A stretch of DNA of 8,816 nt from Methanofastidiosum sp. (GCA_013329085.1 DUKX01000043.1:1-8816); one strand, 5' to 3'. Positions 1-7,472 are shown, counted from the stretch's first letter. The notes: generated from the sequence alone by a model not told the origin. Numbers and translations are program-made.

Positions 1-1128
1 AAAGGTATTGTAATAGTACAAGTCAATGAGCTTGTTAACAAGGTACCTCGTGTAGATATCCCTGGAGGATGGGTTGATTTTATTATACCTACTGAGGATC
101 CATATTATATTGAGCCCCTCTTTACACGAGATCCAAGATTAATTACTGAATCTCAGATATTCATAGCTATGATGGCTTTAGTTGGAGTCTATGCAAAATA
201 CGAAGTTAAGACTCTAAACCACGGTATAGGTTTTAACACCGCAGCCGTTGAACTTTTACTGCCAACATTTGGAGAAGAGATGGGATTAAAAGGAAAGATT
301 TGTACACACTGGGCATTAAATCCACACCCAACAATGATACCTGCTATAGAATCAGGATGGGCTGAAACCTTCATGCCATTTGGTAGTGAAGTTGGAATGG
401 AGAAATATATTATGGCAAGACCAGATATATTCCCAATAGGTCCTGATGGAACAATGAGATCAAACAGAGTAATGTCACAGGCCGCTGGTCATTACGCTGT
501 AGATGCATTCTTTGGTTCAACTCTTCAAATTGACCAATTTGGTAACAGTGCTGCTGCAACCGCTGGAAGAATTCCAGGATTTGGTGGAGCGCCTAACATG
601 GCATGTAACGCACCTGGGAGAAGACACCCGTCAAAAGGATGGCTCATGGCTTCAAAAGAAGATGGTATGAGAGAATCATTAATTGGGCCAATATACAGAG
701 GAAGAAAACTAGTTGTCCAAATGGTTGAAACATTTGGAGAAGGAATGGCTCCAGTATTCTTAGAAAAATTAGACGCATTCAAACTACAAGCCCAGGCCAA
801 ATTCGAGATACCCCCAATCATGATTTACGGTGACGATATAACACATATAGTTACAGAAGAAGGAATCGCATACATCCACAAGTGTAAATCATTAAAGGAA
901 AGAATGGACGCAATTAAGGCGGTAGCAGGCTACACACCTCTAGGACTTGCAGCTGATGACGCACAGACTAAGAAATTAAGGAAGGCCGGAATAGTTATGC
1001 TTCCTGAAGATTTAGACCTATCATTTAATGACGCTAAAAGATCAAAACTTGCTGCAAAGAGCATGAGTGAACTTGTAGAATGGTCTGGAGGTTTATACGA
1101 ACCACCAGTCAAATTTAGAAATTGGTAA
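1..1128 (+). CDS. mdcA: Malonate decarboxylase alpha subunit (acetyl-carrier:malonate carrier transferase), 5'-truncated
   Basis: MdcA swaps acetate for malonate on the thiol of the carrier protein MdcC, giving malonyl-carrier plus free acetate. The frame is open from base 1 with no start, so the gene begins upstream. 375 residues are visible, against about 550 for the family, so roughly the N-terminal third is missing. The first in-frame ATG (169) lies inside the conserved domain and is not a start: the 56 codons before it already read as MdcA ([26 protein letters not shown]). Further family landmarks, numbered from base 1, are LNHGIGF (73-79), the stretch [22 protein letters not shown] (193-200), [13 protein letters not shown] and VTEEGIA (284-290). 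The family belongs to the CitF/CoA-transferase-like group. The biotin carboxylase gene follows 11 bases after the stop. Identity is very sure; substrate specificity is inferred from the family and the operon. Confidence 0.96.
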   Translation, partial: KGIVIVQVNELVNKVPRVDIPGGWVDFIIPTEDPYYIEPLFTRDPRLITESQIFIAMMALVGVYAKYEVKTLNHGIGFNTAAVELLLPTFGEEMGLKGKICTHWALNPHPTMIPAIESGWAETFMPFGSEVGMEKYIMARPDIFPIGPDGTMRSNRVMSQAAGHYAVDAFFGSTLQIDQFGNSAAATAGRIPGFGGAPNMACNAPGRRHPSKGWLMASKEDGMRESLIGPIYRGRKLVVQMVETFGEGMAPVFLEKLDAFKLQAQAKFEIPPIMIYGDDITHIVTEEGIAYIHKCKSLKERMDAIKAVAGYTPLGLAADDAQTKKLRKAGIVMLPEDLDLSFNDAKRSKLAAKSMSELVEWSGGLYEPPVKFRNW

Positions 1129-1133
1129 GGAGG
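1127..1133 (+). promoter_or_regulatory. Shine-Dalgarno site fixing the biotin carboxylase start
   Basis: AAGGAGG overlaps the mdcA stop codon and lies 6 nt before the ATG at 1140. It decides between that ATG and the in-frame TTG at 1122, which lies inside mdcA upstream of the site and would add a non-conserved N-terminal extension of six residues. The overlap with the mdcA stop suggests translational coupling. Confidence 0.85.
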
Positions 1134-1139
1134 ATTAAT

Positions 1140-2501
1140 ATGTTTAAGAAAGTTCTTGTTGCAAATAGAGGAGAAATTGCTGTAAGGATAATCAGGGCAT
1201 GTAAGGAAATGGGAATAAAATCAGTTGCTGTTTACTCTGACGCTGATAAAGATGCTCTTCATGTTACACTCGCTGATGAAGCAGTCAATATTGGACCTGC
1301 CGCATCAATTAAGAGTTACTTGAACATGATGAATATCATTAACGCCGCAATTGTCACGGGCGCAGAAGGTATTCACCCAGGTTACGGATTTCTTGCAGAA
1401 AACTCTAGATTTTCTAAGCTTTGTAAAGCCAATGGAATTAAATTCATAGGCCCCAGTGCAGAATCAATTGACGCAATGGGAGACAAAGCAACAGCTAAAG
1501 ATACCATGAAGAAAGGTGGTGTTCCAGTAACACCCGGTTCTGATGGAATTATAAAAACAATTGAGGAAGCCGATAAACTCGTAAAGAAGATCGGGGTCCC
1601 TGTCATCTGCAAAGCCTCAGCTGGCGGTGGCGGAAAAGGTATGAGACTTGTCAAGTCCGAAAAAGAGCTAGAATCAGCCTTGAGGTCTTGTCAAGCTGAA
1701 GCACAGGCAGCCTTTGGAAATCCAGATGTATATATAGAAAAATACATAGAACAACCAAGACACGTTGAGATTCAGATTATTGCCGACCAGTATGGAAACG
1801 CAGTATATCTTGGAGAAAGGGACTGCTCTATCCAGAGAAGACATCAGAAACTTGTCGAAGAAGGACCTTCACCTGCTATATCTCCTGAAATAAGAAAGAA
1901 GATGGGAGAAGCAGCAGTTAAGGCAGCACTTGCTGCAAATTATGAGGGTGCCGGAACAGTAGAATTTTTGTTCAACGATAAAGAAAATGATTTCTACTTC
2001 ATGGAGATGAACACAAGGGTCCAGGTAGAACACTGTGTATCTGAAATGATAACAAACATCGATATCGTAAAGACTGGTATAAAAGTAGCAGCTGGAGAAA
2101 AATTACCCTACGCACAGAAAGATATTGAAATTAGAGGTCATGCAATTGAATGCAGAATCAACGCTGAAGACCCAAATACATTCGTTCCATCACCTGGTGA
2201 AGTTTCAAAACTTATCCTTCCAGGGGGGCCTTTTGTTAGAGTCGATACAGCATGTTACCAGGGGTATCAAATACCACCATATTATGACTCTCTTATTGCA
2301 AAATTGATTGTATGGGGAGAAGACAGAAACGAGGCAATTGACAGAATGTACAGGGCACTTGACGAATTTATTGTAGATGGTATTAAAACAACAATTCCAT
2401 TCCACAAAAAAGTCATGAAAAACCAGATATTTAGAGGAGGAGTATTCCACACCGACTTTATTGAAAAACACATGGACAAGTCAAAGAATGGAGGGGACTA
2501 A
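1140..2501 (+). CDS. Biotin carboxylase (AccC-like, ATP-grasp)
   Basis: Biotin carboxylase uses ATP and bicarbonate to carboxylate biotin held on a separate carrier protein. The 453 residues match the length of bacterial AccC (about 450), and there is no carboxyltransferase or biotinyl domain. Domains in order are the N-terminal BC domain ([30 protein letters not shown] at 78-88), the ATP-grasp with lysines K116 and K158 and glycine loop GGGGKG (162-167), H208-E210, RRHQK (233-237), E275, the catalytic strand [10 protein letters not shown] (289-298) with R293, and the C-terminal domain with R339 in ECRINAEDP. Every active-site position I can place is intact, so it should be active. It sits between mdcA and mdcC, and its stop abuts the mdcC start, so it is co-translated with the decarboxylase genes. 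This is unexpected: biotin-independent Mdc needs no such enzyme and biotin-dependent Mad uses only a biotin carrier. It could instead serve an acyl-CoA or pyruvate carboxylase encoded elsewhere. No biotin carrier is in the window. Confidence 0.95.
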   Translation: MFKKVLVANRGEIAVRIIRACKEMGIKSVAVYSDADKDALHVTLADEAVNIGPAASIKSYLNMMNIINAAIVTGAEGIHPGYGFLAENSRFSKLCKANGIKFIGPSAESIDAMGDKATAKDTMKKGGVPVTPGSDGIIKTIEEADKLVKKIGVPVICKASAGGGGKGMRLVKSEKELESALRSCQAEAQAAFGNPDVYIEKYIEQPRHVEIQIIADQYGNAVYLGERDCSIQRRHQKLVEEGPSPAISPEIRKKMGEAAVKAALAANYEGAGTVEFLFNDKENDFYFMEMNTRVQVEHCVSEMITNIDIVKTGIKVAAGEKLPYAQKDIEIRGHAIECRINAEDPNTFVPSPGEVSKLILPGGPFVRVDTACYQGYQIPPYYDSLIAKLIVWGEDRNEAIDRMYRALDEFIVDGIKTTIPFHKKVMKNQIFRGGVFHTDFIEKHMDKSKNGGD

Positions 2502-2825
2502 ATGGCATTAACTGAATTGAACTTAGAATTTAAACCTGAAACCCCTAAAACAATAAAGGACGAATGGTCGCACATTGGTGTTGTAGCCAGTGGGGATCTT
2601 GAAGTCTTGATTGAAAAGGAAAATGCCCTCAAAGGAAAGATTAAAATTCACATTTTAACGACAGTCGTTGGTTTTGATGACGTCTGGGAAACAGTCGTTA
2701 AGAAATTCATCGATAAAACTGGACTCTCAGGAGTCAAAGTCAGCATAAATGACAACGCAGCAACCCCCGCAGTAGTTATTAGAAGACTTCAGCAGGCAGT
2801 AGACAATGGAGGAGGTCTCCAATAA
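2502..2825 (+). CDS. mdcC: Malonate decarboxylase acyl carrier protein (delta subunit)
   Basis: This 107-residue protein matches MdcC (usually about 100 residues), the carrier whose serine holds 2'-(5''-phosphoribosyl)-3'-dephospho-CoA rather than phosphopantetheine. The signature VVASGDLEVLIE corresponds to the family's VGSGDLEVL, and Ser30 is the expected attachment site. A second family block near the C-terminus reads NDNAATPAVVIRRLQQAVD (83-101). The acetyl or malonyl group rides on the thiol of this arm between MdcA and MdcD/MdcE. The ATG directly follows the stop of the biotin carboxylase gene, with GGAGGGG (2490-2496) 5 nt upstream. There is no MKM-type biotinylation motif, so it is not the missing biotin carrier. 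Presence of mdcG and mdcB downstream supports the modified-CoA prosthetic group. Confidence 0.93.
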   Translation: MALTELNLEFKPETPKTIKDEWSHIGVVASGDLEVLIEKENALKGKIKIHILTTVVGFDDVWETVVKKFIDKTGLSGVKVSINDNAATPAVVIRRLQQAVDNGGGLQ

Positions 2826-2834
2826 GGTGATTTT

Positions 2835-3800
2835 ATGAAAATAAATTGGGAAGATCTTCAGAGTAAGAGCTTTTACCAAGCAACTGCTAGGGAAAGAGCT
2901 TACGGAATGGTAGATAAAGACACTTTCAAAGAATTTCTAGGTCCAAGAGATAAAATGACAAGTCCACACTTATTGATTCTTGGGGAGGCTGTTGAATTCG
3001 ATGATGGAATTACTGTAGGTGTTGGTAAGATAAAGAAACACCCAGTATTTGTAATATCTCAAGAAGGAAAGTTCGTTGGTGGAGCACTTGGTGAAGTTAA
3101 CGGAGCTAAGATGGCCTACACAATGAAACTGGCCCTTAAAACTTATGAAAAGATGAAGGAAAAGTACGGCTCAGTGCCAGATGACAAAAAACCAATATGT
3201 ATAGTTTCATTTGACTCTGGAGGAGTCAGACTTCACGAGGCAAACGCCGGACTTTTAATGCACTCTGAATCAATGGAGACTATTTGGGAGCTTCAAAATA
3301 AGGTACCATACATTGCAATTACAGGCAGCACAATAGGTGCATATGGTGCACAGGGATTCGTCTGTTTAAGTGCCGATGTTGTCCTCGCAAATGACTTTGG
3401 AAGAATAGGACTTACTGGCCCCGAAGTTATCCAGCAGGAAGTAGGAAAGGATGAATTTGACGCATCCGACAGAGCCCTCATATGGAGGACAATGGGCGCA
3501 AGATCAAAATACATCCTAGGAGATGTTGACTACTTACTAAAGGATACAATAGGTACATTCAGAGACACAATTGTCAACATAGTCGATGAACCTATGAGTA
3601 AGATTTCAAAGACAAGAAAAGTTGGTTCACCACAGCTTGTCGAAGAAAATCTTGAGGTAGTAAAGCTTGCCGCTGAAAAGAAAATAAAGGACTCAAAGGA
3701 TCTCTGGATAATATACGGAAATGAAAACGTTGATCAGATACCAGAGATGCCACAGGAAAAGTTTCTTTCAGTTGTAAAAAGAAGGCCAAGGAGGATTTAA
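2835..3800 (+). CDS. mdcD: Malonate decarboxylase beta subunit (malonyl-carrier decarboxylase / carboxyltransferase-like)
   Basis: MdcD belongs to the crotonase-fold carboxyltransferase family and with MdcE forms the catalytic pair acting on malonyl-S-carrier. Homologues in the biotin-dependent system (MadC/MadD) move the carboxyl group to biotin instead. Family motifs seen are SFYQATARERA near the N-terminus, FLGPRDKMTSPHL (34-46), FVGGALGEVNGAKM (80-93), the strongly conserved DSGGVRLHEANAGLL (127-141), a glycine-rich STIGAYGAQGF (165-175) suited to an oxyanion hole, and LTGPEVIQQEVG through DRALIWR (193-218). At 321 residues it is longer than the roughly 280 I recall for bacterial MdcD. 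The extra part is a lysine-rich tail after about residue 250. The start has GGTGA (2826-2830) 4 nt upstream, a typical archaeal site. Sequence alone does not tell simple decarboxylase from carboxyltransferase. Confidence 0.94.
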   Translation: MKINWEDLQSKSFYQATARERAYGMVDKDTFKEFLGPRDKMTSPHLLILGEAVEFDDGITVGVGKIKKHPVFVISQEGKFVGGALGEVNGAKMAYTMKLALKTYEKMKEKYGSVPDDKKPICIVSFDSGGVRLHEANAGLLMHSESMETIWELQNKVPYIAITGSTIGAYGAQGFVCLSADVVLANDFGRIGLTGPEVIQQEVGKDEFDASDRALIWRTMGARSKYILGDVDYLLKDTIGTFRDTIVNIVDEPMSKISKTRKVGSPQLVEENLEVVKLAAEKKIKDSKDLWIIYGNENVDQIPEMPQEKFLSVVKRRPRRI

Positions 3801-4676
3801 ATGGTTCAATCATTAATCGGAAAGACAGAAGAAGCAATCCAGATGATATTTGACAAGGACTCATTCCAAGAAAATGTTATTGGAACTACTCGTCTAGATG
3901 CAGAGCTTGCACCCCCTGTAATGGTGGGTCAGGCAATGTTAGACGGAGAAGTATGCTCAGTACTCGCAAATAACTCAAGGAGACCAAATCCCAGATTTAG
4001 AGTTGTATACAGCGGAATCTTGGGAATGGAAGAAGCTTACAAATTCTCTCAGGCAATGTACGCTACAATAGACGCAGACAAGGACAGACCAAAAGACAAG
4101 AAGAGGCCAATTATCTTACTTATCGATACTCCAGGAAACAGTCCAGGAAAAATAGAGGAAATTGTCGGAATGACAAAGGGAACAGCTTCCTACCAGTTTG
4201 CTATTGAAGACGCAAGATTGGCAGGACACCCTGTAATCGGAATGATTATAGGAAGAGCAGTAAGCGGTGGATTCTTATGCCATGGACTTCTTTCAGACAG
4301 AATTCTTGCACTTCCAAAAGAATATGGAACAATTGTGCATGTAATGCCAACAACAAGCATAGCAGTTATCACAAAGATACCTCTAGAGAGACTAAACGAG
4401 CTTGTCAAGACAAACCCAGTATTTGCTTCAGGGGCCGAATTCTTCTATGACCTTGGTGGAATAGACGATATGGTAAAGAAACCTGAGGACATGAGAGCTA
4501 CTATCATCAAGACAGTAAAGGAAGTCAGAGAGCTTAAAAAGCAGGGTAAGGAAGACCAGCTTGGAATTTGGCACAGGGGAGAAGTCGGTGCACAGAGAGG
4601 CGGCAGAACAAAAAGAATGGAAGCCATCAAAAAGATGCAAGAAGAATACGAAAAGCTCCTACCTGAGCTATTATAA
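3801..4676 (+). CDS. mdcE: Malonate decarboxylase gamma subunit
   Basis: MdcE is the second crotonase-fold subunit and pairs with MdcD. Diagnostic stretches are LLIDTPGNSPGKIEE (106-120), corresponding to the VDTPSQ...GRREE block of bacterial MdcE, and GHPVIGMIIGRAVSGGFLCHGL (142-163), corresponding to the family's GHPVIGL..GKAMSGAFLAHGL. The protein is 291 residues, somewhat longer than the roughly 265 usual for the family. The excess is a charged C-terminal tail from about residue 232, rich in K, E and R. The ATG directly follows the mdcD stop, with a perfect AAGGAGG (3788-3794) inside the end of mdcD, 6 nt upstream, so the two subunits are probably translated together in equal amounts. It is the last of the catalytic genes before a T-rich gap. 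Confidence 0.92.
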   Translation: MVQSLIGKTEEAIQMIFDKDSFQENVIGTTRLDAELAPPVMVGQAMLDGEVCSVLANNSRRPNPRFRVVYSGILGMEEAYKFSQAMYATIDADKDRPKDKKRPIILLIDTPGNSPGKIEEIVGMTKGTASYQFAIEDARLAGHPVIGMIIGRAVSGGFLCHGLLSDRILALPKEYGTIVHVMPTTSIAVITKIPLERLNELVKTNPVFASGAEFFYDLGGIDDMVKKPEDMRATIIKTVKEVRELKKQGKEDQLGIWHRGEVGAQRGGRTKRMEAIKKMQEEYEKLLPELL

Positions 4677-4719
4677 TAAATTTCCTTTATTTTAAATTTT
4701 TTTATTTAGAGGAATTAAA
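4677..4719 (+). terminator. T-rich gap: possible partial archaeal terminator and/or internal promoter
   Basis: This is the only sizeable gap between genes of the locus. It contains a run of seven T (4697-4703) flanked by further T-rich and TTTAAA-like sequence. Archaeal RNA polymerase can stop at oligo-T without a hairpin, and I see no strong hairpin. The same AT-rich sequence could serve as a TATA box for the ligase gene, although a clear SD (AGAGGA, 4708-4713) implies a leader. Codon use changes across the gap: genes before it favour AAG, AAC and TAC, and genes after it favour AAA, AAT and TAT. That fits stronger expression of the catalytic subunits than of the maturation genes. This is inference from sequence style. 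Confidence 0.35.
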
Positions 4720-5838
4720 ATGGAAAAAAAATCAAATCCTTATTTTGAAGAATTAAAAGATAGTGTTGAAACCTTTTCTACTGTTCCCTCTTTTGATGAA
4801 ATGAAACACAGAACACTTGCAGATAAAGGCATAAATGGCCCAACTGCAGCACATGTTATAGAAGAGGTGCATACACCTCTAAACTACGCATACATAACCT
4901 TCACAACTGGAACAACTGCCTGGCAAAACCTAGTTGGCATAACGCCAAATGAAAAAGAATACCGAAAAAATGTAGGTAAAAATACATTAAAAATGGCAGG
5001 GGTAAAAGAAGGCCACAAAGCGATGTTTTGTTATCCGCCTCTACTAAATGCAATAACAAGAAACGCGTTGGAAGAGCTGGGCGTGACATGGACATTTCTC
5101 ACTAAATCATCCAGAGATTCTTTTCTAATGGATCTATATTACAAGGAGCCAAATGTAATATTTGGTGAATCATCATTTCTAAAAGCTTCATTACAAGATG
5201 CCATAAAATTAAATGTTGCAGAAGATCTCCCAAAAGTTGATATAGTAAACTGCATAGGTACACCTTTGGATTTAGAGGCTGCTGATTTAATACATGACAT
5301 TCTTGGGGCCAGAGTCAATGACATATACGGCACTCAAGAATTTGGGTGGATAGCAATGAACGGGAATCCTGTGAGGGAAGACATTGCATTTGTAAGATCT
5401 GATGTAGGTCATGATTTTAAAGAAGCTGTAGTGGGGGGTCTTCCCACAGGGGATAGTTTCCCTGTAGTAGAATCTGGTCATGCGCTTGACAAAAATGGAA
5501 AAATAATTACCTATATGAGGGCTAGAACCCAACCTGATTATGAAATTTACGTCAGAGAAACAACACTAAATGCGAAACAAACAATTGAGAGGGCATGCCG
5601 AAGCATTTTGAGAATAAAATCCAAGGTAGCAAAAGTTCCTGATGATGTAATCTTAAACTCCGATAGGACAGTCCTAGAACTTAAACCTTCAATAATCCCG
5701 AAGGGTTATGAAGAGAATAACGAGCCAGTAATCATTGAAGGGCCTGTTAAGACAAAGATGTTTGATCTACTTGTTCAGGCACAGCTTGACTACCAAACTT
5801 TAAGCGTCAAGGATCCATGCTGGGTTAAGGATAGGTAA
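4720..5838 (+). CDS. AMP-forming acyl ligase, PaaK-like; probable acyl (acetate or malonate):carrier ligase
   Basis: This is an adenylate-forming enzyme that should activate a carboxylate with ATP and pass it to a thiol. The phosphate-binding motif is TFTTGTTA (60-67). The YGxxE motif is YGTQEFG (203-209), and LPTGD (241-245) followed by LDKNGKI fits the TGD...G region. At 372 residues it is shorter than phenylacetate-CoA ligase (about 430), and the region before the first motif is compact. About 100 residues form the C-terminal domain. It lies between mdcE and mdcG, so the likely acceptor is the MdcC thiol. In Malonomonas rubra, MadH loads acetate onto the carrier to prime the cycle, and this enzyme may do the same; no MdcH-type transacylase is seen here. 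Whether it is homologous to MadH I cannot judge. A free-acid:CoA ligase is the main alternative. Confidence 0.75.
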   Translation: MEKKSNPYFEELKDSVETFSTVPSFDEMKHRTLADKGINGPTAAHVIEEVHTPLNYAYITFTTGTTAWQNLVGITPNEKEYRKNVGKNTLKMAGVKEGHKAMFCYPPLLNAITRNALEELGVTWTFLTKSSRDSFLMDLYYKEPNVIFGESSFLKASLQDAIKLNVAEDLPKVDIVNCIGTPLDLEAADLIHDILGARVNDIYGTQEFGWIAMNGNPVREDIAFVRSDVGHDFKEAVVGGLPTGDSFPVVESGHALDKNGKIITYMRARTQPDYEIYVRETTLNAKQTIERACRSILRIKSKVAKVPDDVILNSDRTVLELKPSIIPKGYEENNEPVIIEGPVKTKMFDLLVQAQLDYQTLSVKDPCWVKDR

Positions 5839-5846
5839 ATCCGAAT

Positions 5847-6494
5847 ATGATTTTCCATAGGCATGACCTGGTGTTTTCCGACTGGAGACAGATCGATACC
5901 TCAACAATTCAAAATGAGGATTTTAAAAAACTTATAGTTCAGAATATACTTCCTGGAATTGTAAGGCGAGAAGAGATTGATACCACTCAAGGCGATAACT
6001 TCTATTCTGAAAAAGAAACGGTATTCATTGGCTTTGTTCATCCCTATACAGAAAACGGGAGAAGGCTTAGGTTCGGATCATCTATTCCTGGAAAAAATAT
6101 TACAAAGCTAGTGACACCCTATGAAATTACAAATTTTAAATTTCAATCCAGAACACCTGCACTATCGGCATTATACGACATAAAAAATGAATTTAAAGTA
6201 GGTGTTTGGGGCTCAACGTCTCTTGAGATTGTCACAGGATTGCCCTATACCCACGATATGTCCGATTTGGACCTTCTGGTAAAAAACTATGCCCCCGAAG
6301 AACTTATTAATCTCTTGTCTTTCTGTAATGAGCTAGAGTCTCGTATTGGGATAAAAATTGATATCGAAATTAATCTTAAGTCAGGTTATGGCATAAACCT
6401 TAAAGAATATGCATCTGAAAGCGATACATTACTTGGGAAAGGATTAAGAGACGTTGTATTAATAGATAGAAAGAGCATTGAGGCATATTTATGA
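5847..6494 (+). CDS. mdcG: Phosphoribosyl-dephospho-CoA transferase (holo-MdcC synthase)
   Basis: MdcG transfers the phosphoribosyl-dephospho-CoA unit from its triphosphate precursor to the serine of apo-MdcC, releasing pyrophosphate. The protein is 215 residues, close to the family length. The nucleotidyltransferase signature is VWGSTSLEIVTGLPYTHDMSDLDLL (120-144): GST at 122-124, and the metal-binding aspartates D140 and D142 correspond to the catalytic DxD of Klebsiella MdcG. The N-terminus MIFHRHDLVF also resembles the RHDL start of family members, which supports the ATG at 5847. The ribosome site is weak (AGGT about 11 nt upstream, at the end of the ligase gene). The stop overlaps the mdcB start as ATGA, so the two prosthetic-group genes are tightly coupled. 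Pairwise similarity to bacterial MdcG is moderate, but the motif set and context make the call firm. Confidence 0.88.
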   Translation: MIFHRHDLVFSDWRQIDTSTIQNEDFKKLIVQNILPGIVRREEIDTTQGDNFYSEKETVFIGFVHPYTENGRRLRFGSSIPGKNITKLVTPYEITNFKFQSRTPALSALYDIKNEFKVGVWGSTSLEIVTGLPYTHDMSDLDLLVKNYAPEELINLLSFCNELESRIGIKIDIEINLKSGYGINLKEYASESDTLLGKGLRDVVLIDRKSIEAYL

Positions 6495-7342
6495 AAAAAG
6501 TAGACTTATTGGGGGAACTAGCAACTAGAAGCATCCTATTAGAGGTATCGACCCACCCAAAACCCGGCCTTGTTACACCTTTTTCATCGGGGGCCCACAG
6601 GGACATGGACTTCACACTTTTCTTGAAGAGTACAGCTGTACTGAGCCAGGGCTTTAAGGAGGTATCCCACTTTGGCTATAACTATAAAGGGGATATACAG
6701 AAGATGCTTCCACCTTTAAGAAAACTAGGGCTGGAAGTTGAAGAGAGGATGTTCGAAGTAACAAACGGCGTCAACACCCAAAAAGGCCTCATATTCCTTT
6801 TTTATCTGATACTTGGTGCATCAGGCCATTTATTGAACAAAAGAAAACTCTCTCCAAAAAATGTTTCGTCTTCAGTTTCAAAGATCACTTCTGGCATAAC
6901 TGAAAAAGAACTTGAATCAATCAAGAAAGGTAAAAAAACTCTTTCAAAGGGCGAAAATACATTTGTCACACATGGTATCACAGGGATTAGAGGGGAAGTA
7001 GAAAAAGGACTCCCAACCGTCATGGAACTTGGACTGCCCGAATTTAAAAAAGCTTATGAGAAAACTCAAGACATAAACAAGTCTTCACTTCACGCACTTA
7101 TTGCCATAATGTCAAGGGCTGAAGACACAAACATTATCTCAAGAAACGGGATCGAAGCATACTATGATATACAGAAAAAAGCAGATGAAATAATTAAAGT
7201 GGGCGGAGTTTTAACGACTACTGGGATGTCAAAGATACTAGATCTCGAAATGGATTTTCTCAAAAAAAATATTAGCCCAGGCGGAGCTGCAGATTTATTG
7301 AGCGCAACATTATTCTTTTACTTCCTTAGTAAAGAGATATGA
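6491..7342 (+). CDS. mdcB: Triphosphoribosyl-dephospho-CoA synthase
   Basis: MdcB (CitG family) joins ATP and dephospho-CoA, releasing adenine, to make the precursor that MdcG puts on MdcC. All family blocks are present in order: THPKPGLV (21-28), GAHRDMDF (34-41), GVNTQKG (93-99), THGITGIRGE (160-169), EDTNIISRNG (211-220) and SPGGAADLL (262-270). The 283 residues are a normal full length. The start overlaps the mdcG stop by 4 nt (ATGA) and has GAGG (6480-6483) 7 nt upstream. CitG would serve citrate lyase instead, but no citrate lyase gene is present and the neighbours are malonate decarboxylase genes, so mdcB is the right name. It is the last recognisable enzyme of the locus. Confidence 0.94.
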   Translation: MKKVDLLGELATRSILLEVSTHPKPGLVTPFSSGAHRDMDFTLFLKSTAVLSQGFKEVSHFGYNYKGDIQKMLPPLRKLGLEVEERMFEVTNGVNTQKGLIFLFYLILGASGHLLNKRKLSPKNVSSSVSKITSGITEKELESIKKGKKTLSKGENTFVTHGITGIRGEVEKGLPTVMELGLPEFKKAYEKTQDINKSSLHALIAIMSRAEDTNIISRNGIEAYYDIQKKADEIIKVGGVLTTTGMSKILDLEMDFLKKNISPGGAADLLSATLFFYFLSKEI

Positions 7343-7351
7343 GGGGCACTT

Positions 7352-7471
7352 ATGGAACTAACACCTCTTCAGACCTTAATTATTGCACTTGTATTTAGGA
7401 TATCAATACCGATAGTACTATTTGTCGGAATAATCTATTTTTATAAAATGAAAGGCAAAAAACGGAGATAA
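7352..7471 (+). CDS. Small single-span membrane protein, 39 residues
   Basis: I do not recognise this protein. It starts at an ATG with GAGGGG (7341-7346) 5 nt upstream, 9 nt after the mdcB stop, so it looks like the final gene of the operon. The sequence has a short N-terminal segment (MELTPLQ), one hydrophobic span from about residue 8 to 31 interrupted by Arg16, and a basic tail ending KMKGKKRR. By the positive-inside rule the C-terminus faces the cytoplasm. The shape recalls small single-span subunits or anchors of membrane complexes, such as OadG-like subunits of sodium-pumping decarboxylases, but there is no sequence basis to name it. A good ribosome site, clear topology and position favour a real gene; the short length leaves chance possible. 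Confidence 0.6.
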   Translation: MELTPLQTLIIALVFRISIPIVLFVGIIYFYKMKGKKRR

Positions 7472-7472
7472 C

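Noticed and set aside
169..171. ATG at 169 as the mdcA start.
   Set aside because: The frame is open to base 1 and the upstream codons read as conserved MdcA sequence, so the gene is cut by the window edge.
525..821. Long minus-strand open frame opposite mdcA, and similar ones opposite BC, mdcD, mdcE and the ligase.
   Set aside because: They lie antisense to clearly conserved genes, lack ribosome sites and give low-complexity, cysteine- and serine-rich products.
1122..1139. Alternative TTG start six codons upstream of the biotin carboxylase ATG.
   Set aside because: It lies inside mdcA and upstream of the AAGGAGG site; the conserved BC N-terminus begins at the ATG at 1140.
2125..2307. Plus-strand 60-codon frame within the biotin carboxylase gene.
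   Set aside because: It is out of frame within a conserved ATP-grasp gene and shows no ribosome site.
2502..2825. The 107-residue protein as the biotin carrier for BC.
   Set aside because: It lacks a biotinylation motif and carries the MdcC signature SGDLEVL with a serine attachment site.
6491..7342. Calling this gene citG with a citrate lyase role.
   Set aside because: The family is shared, but no citrate lyase gene is nearby and all neighbours are malonate decarboxylase genes.
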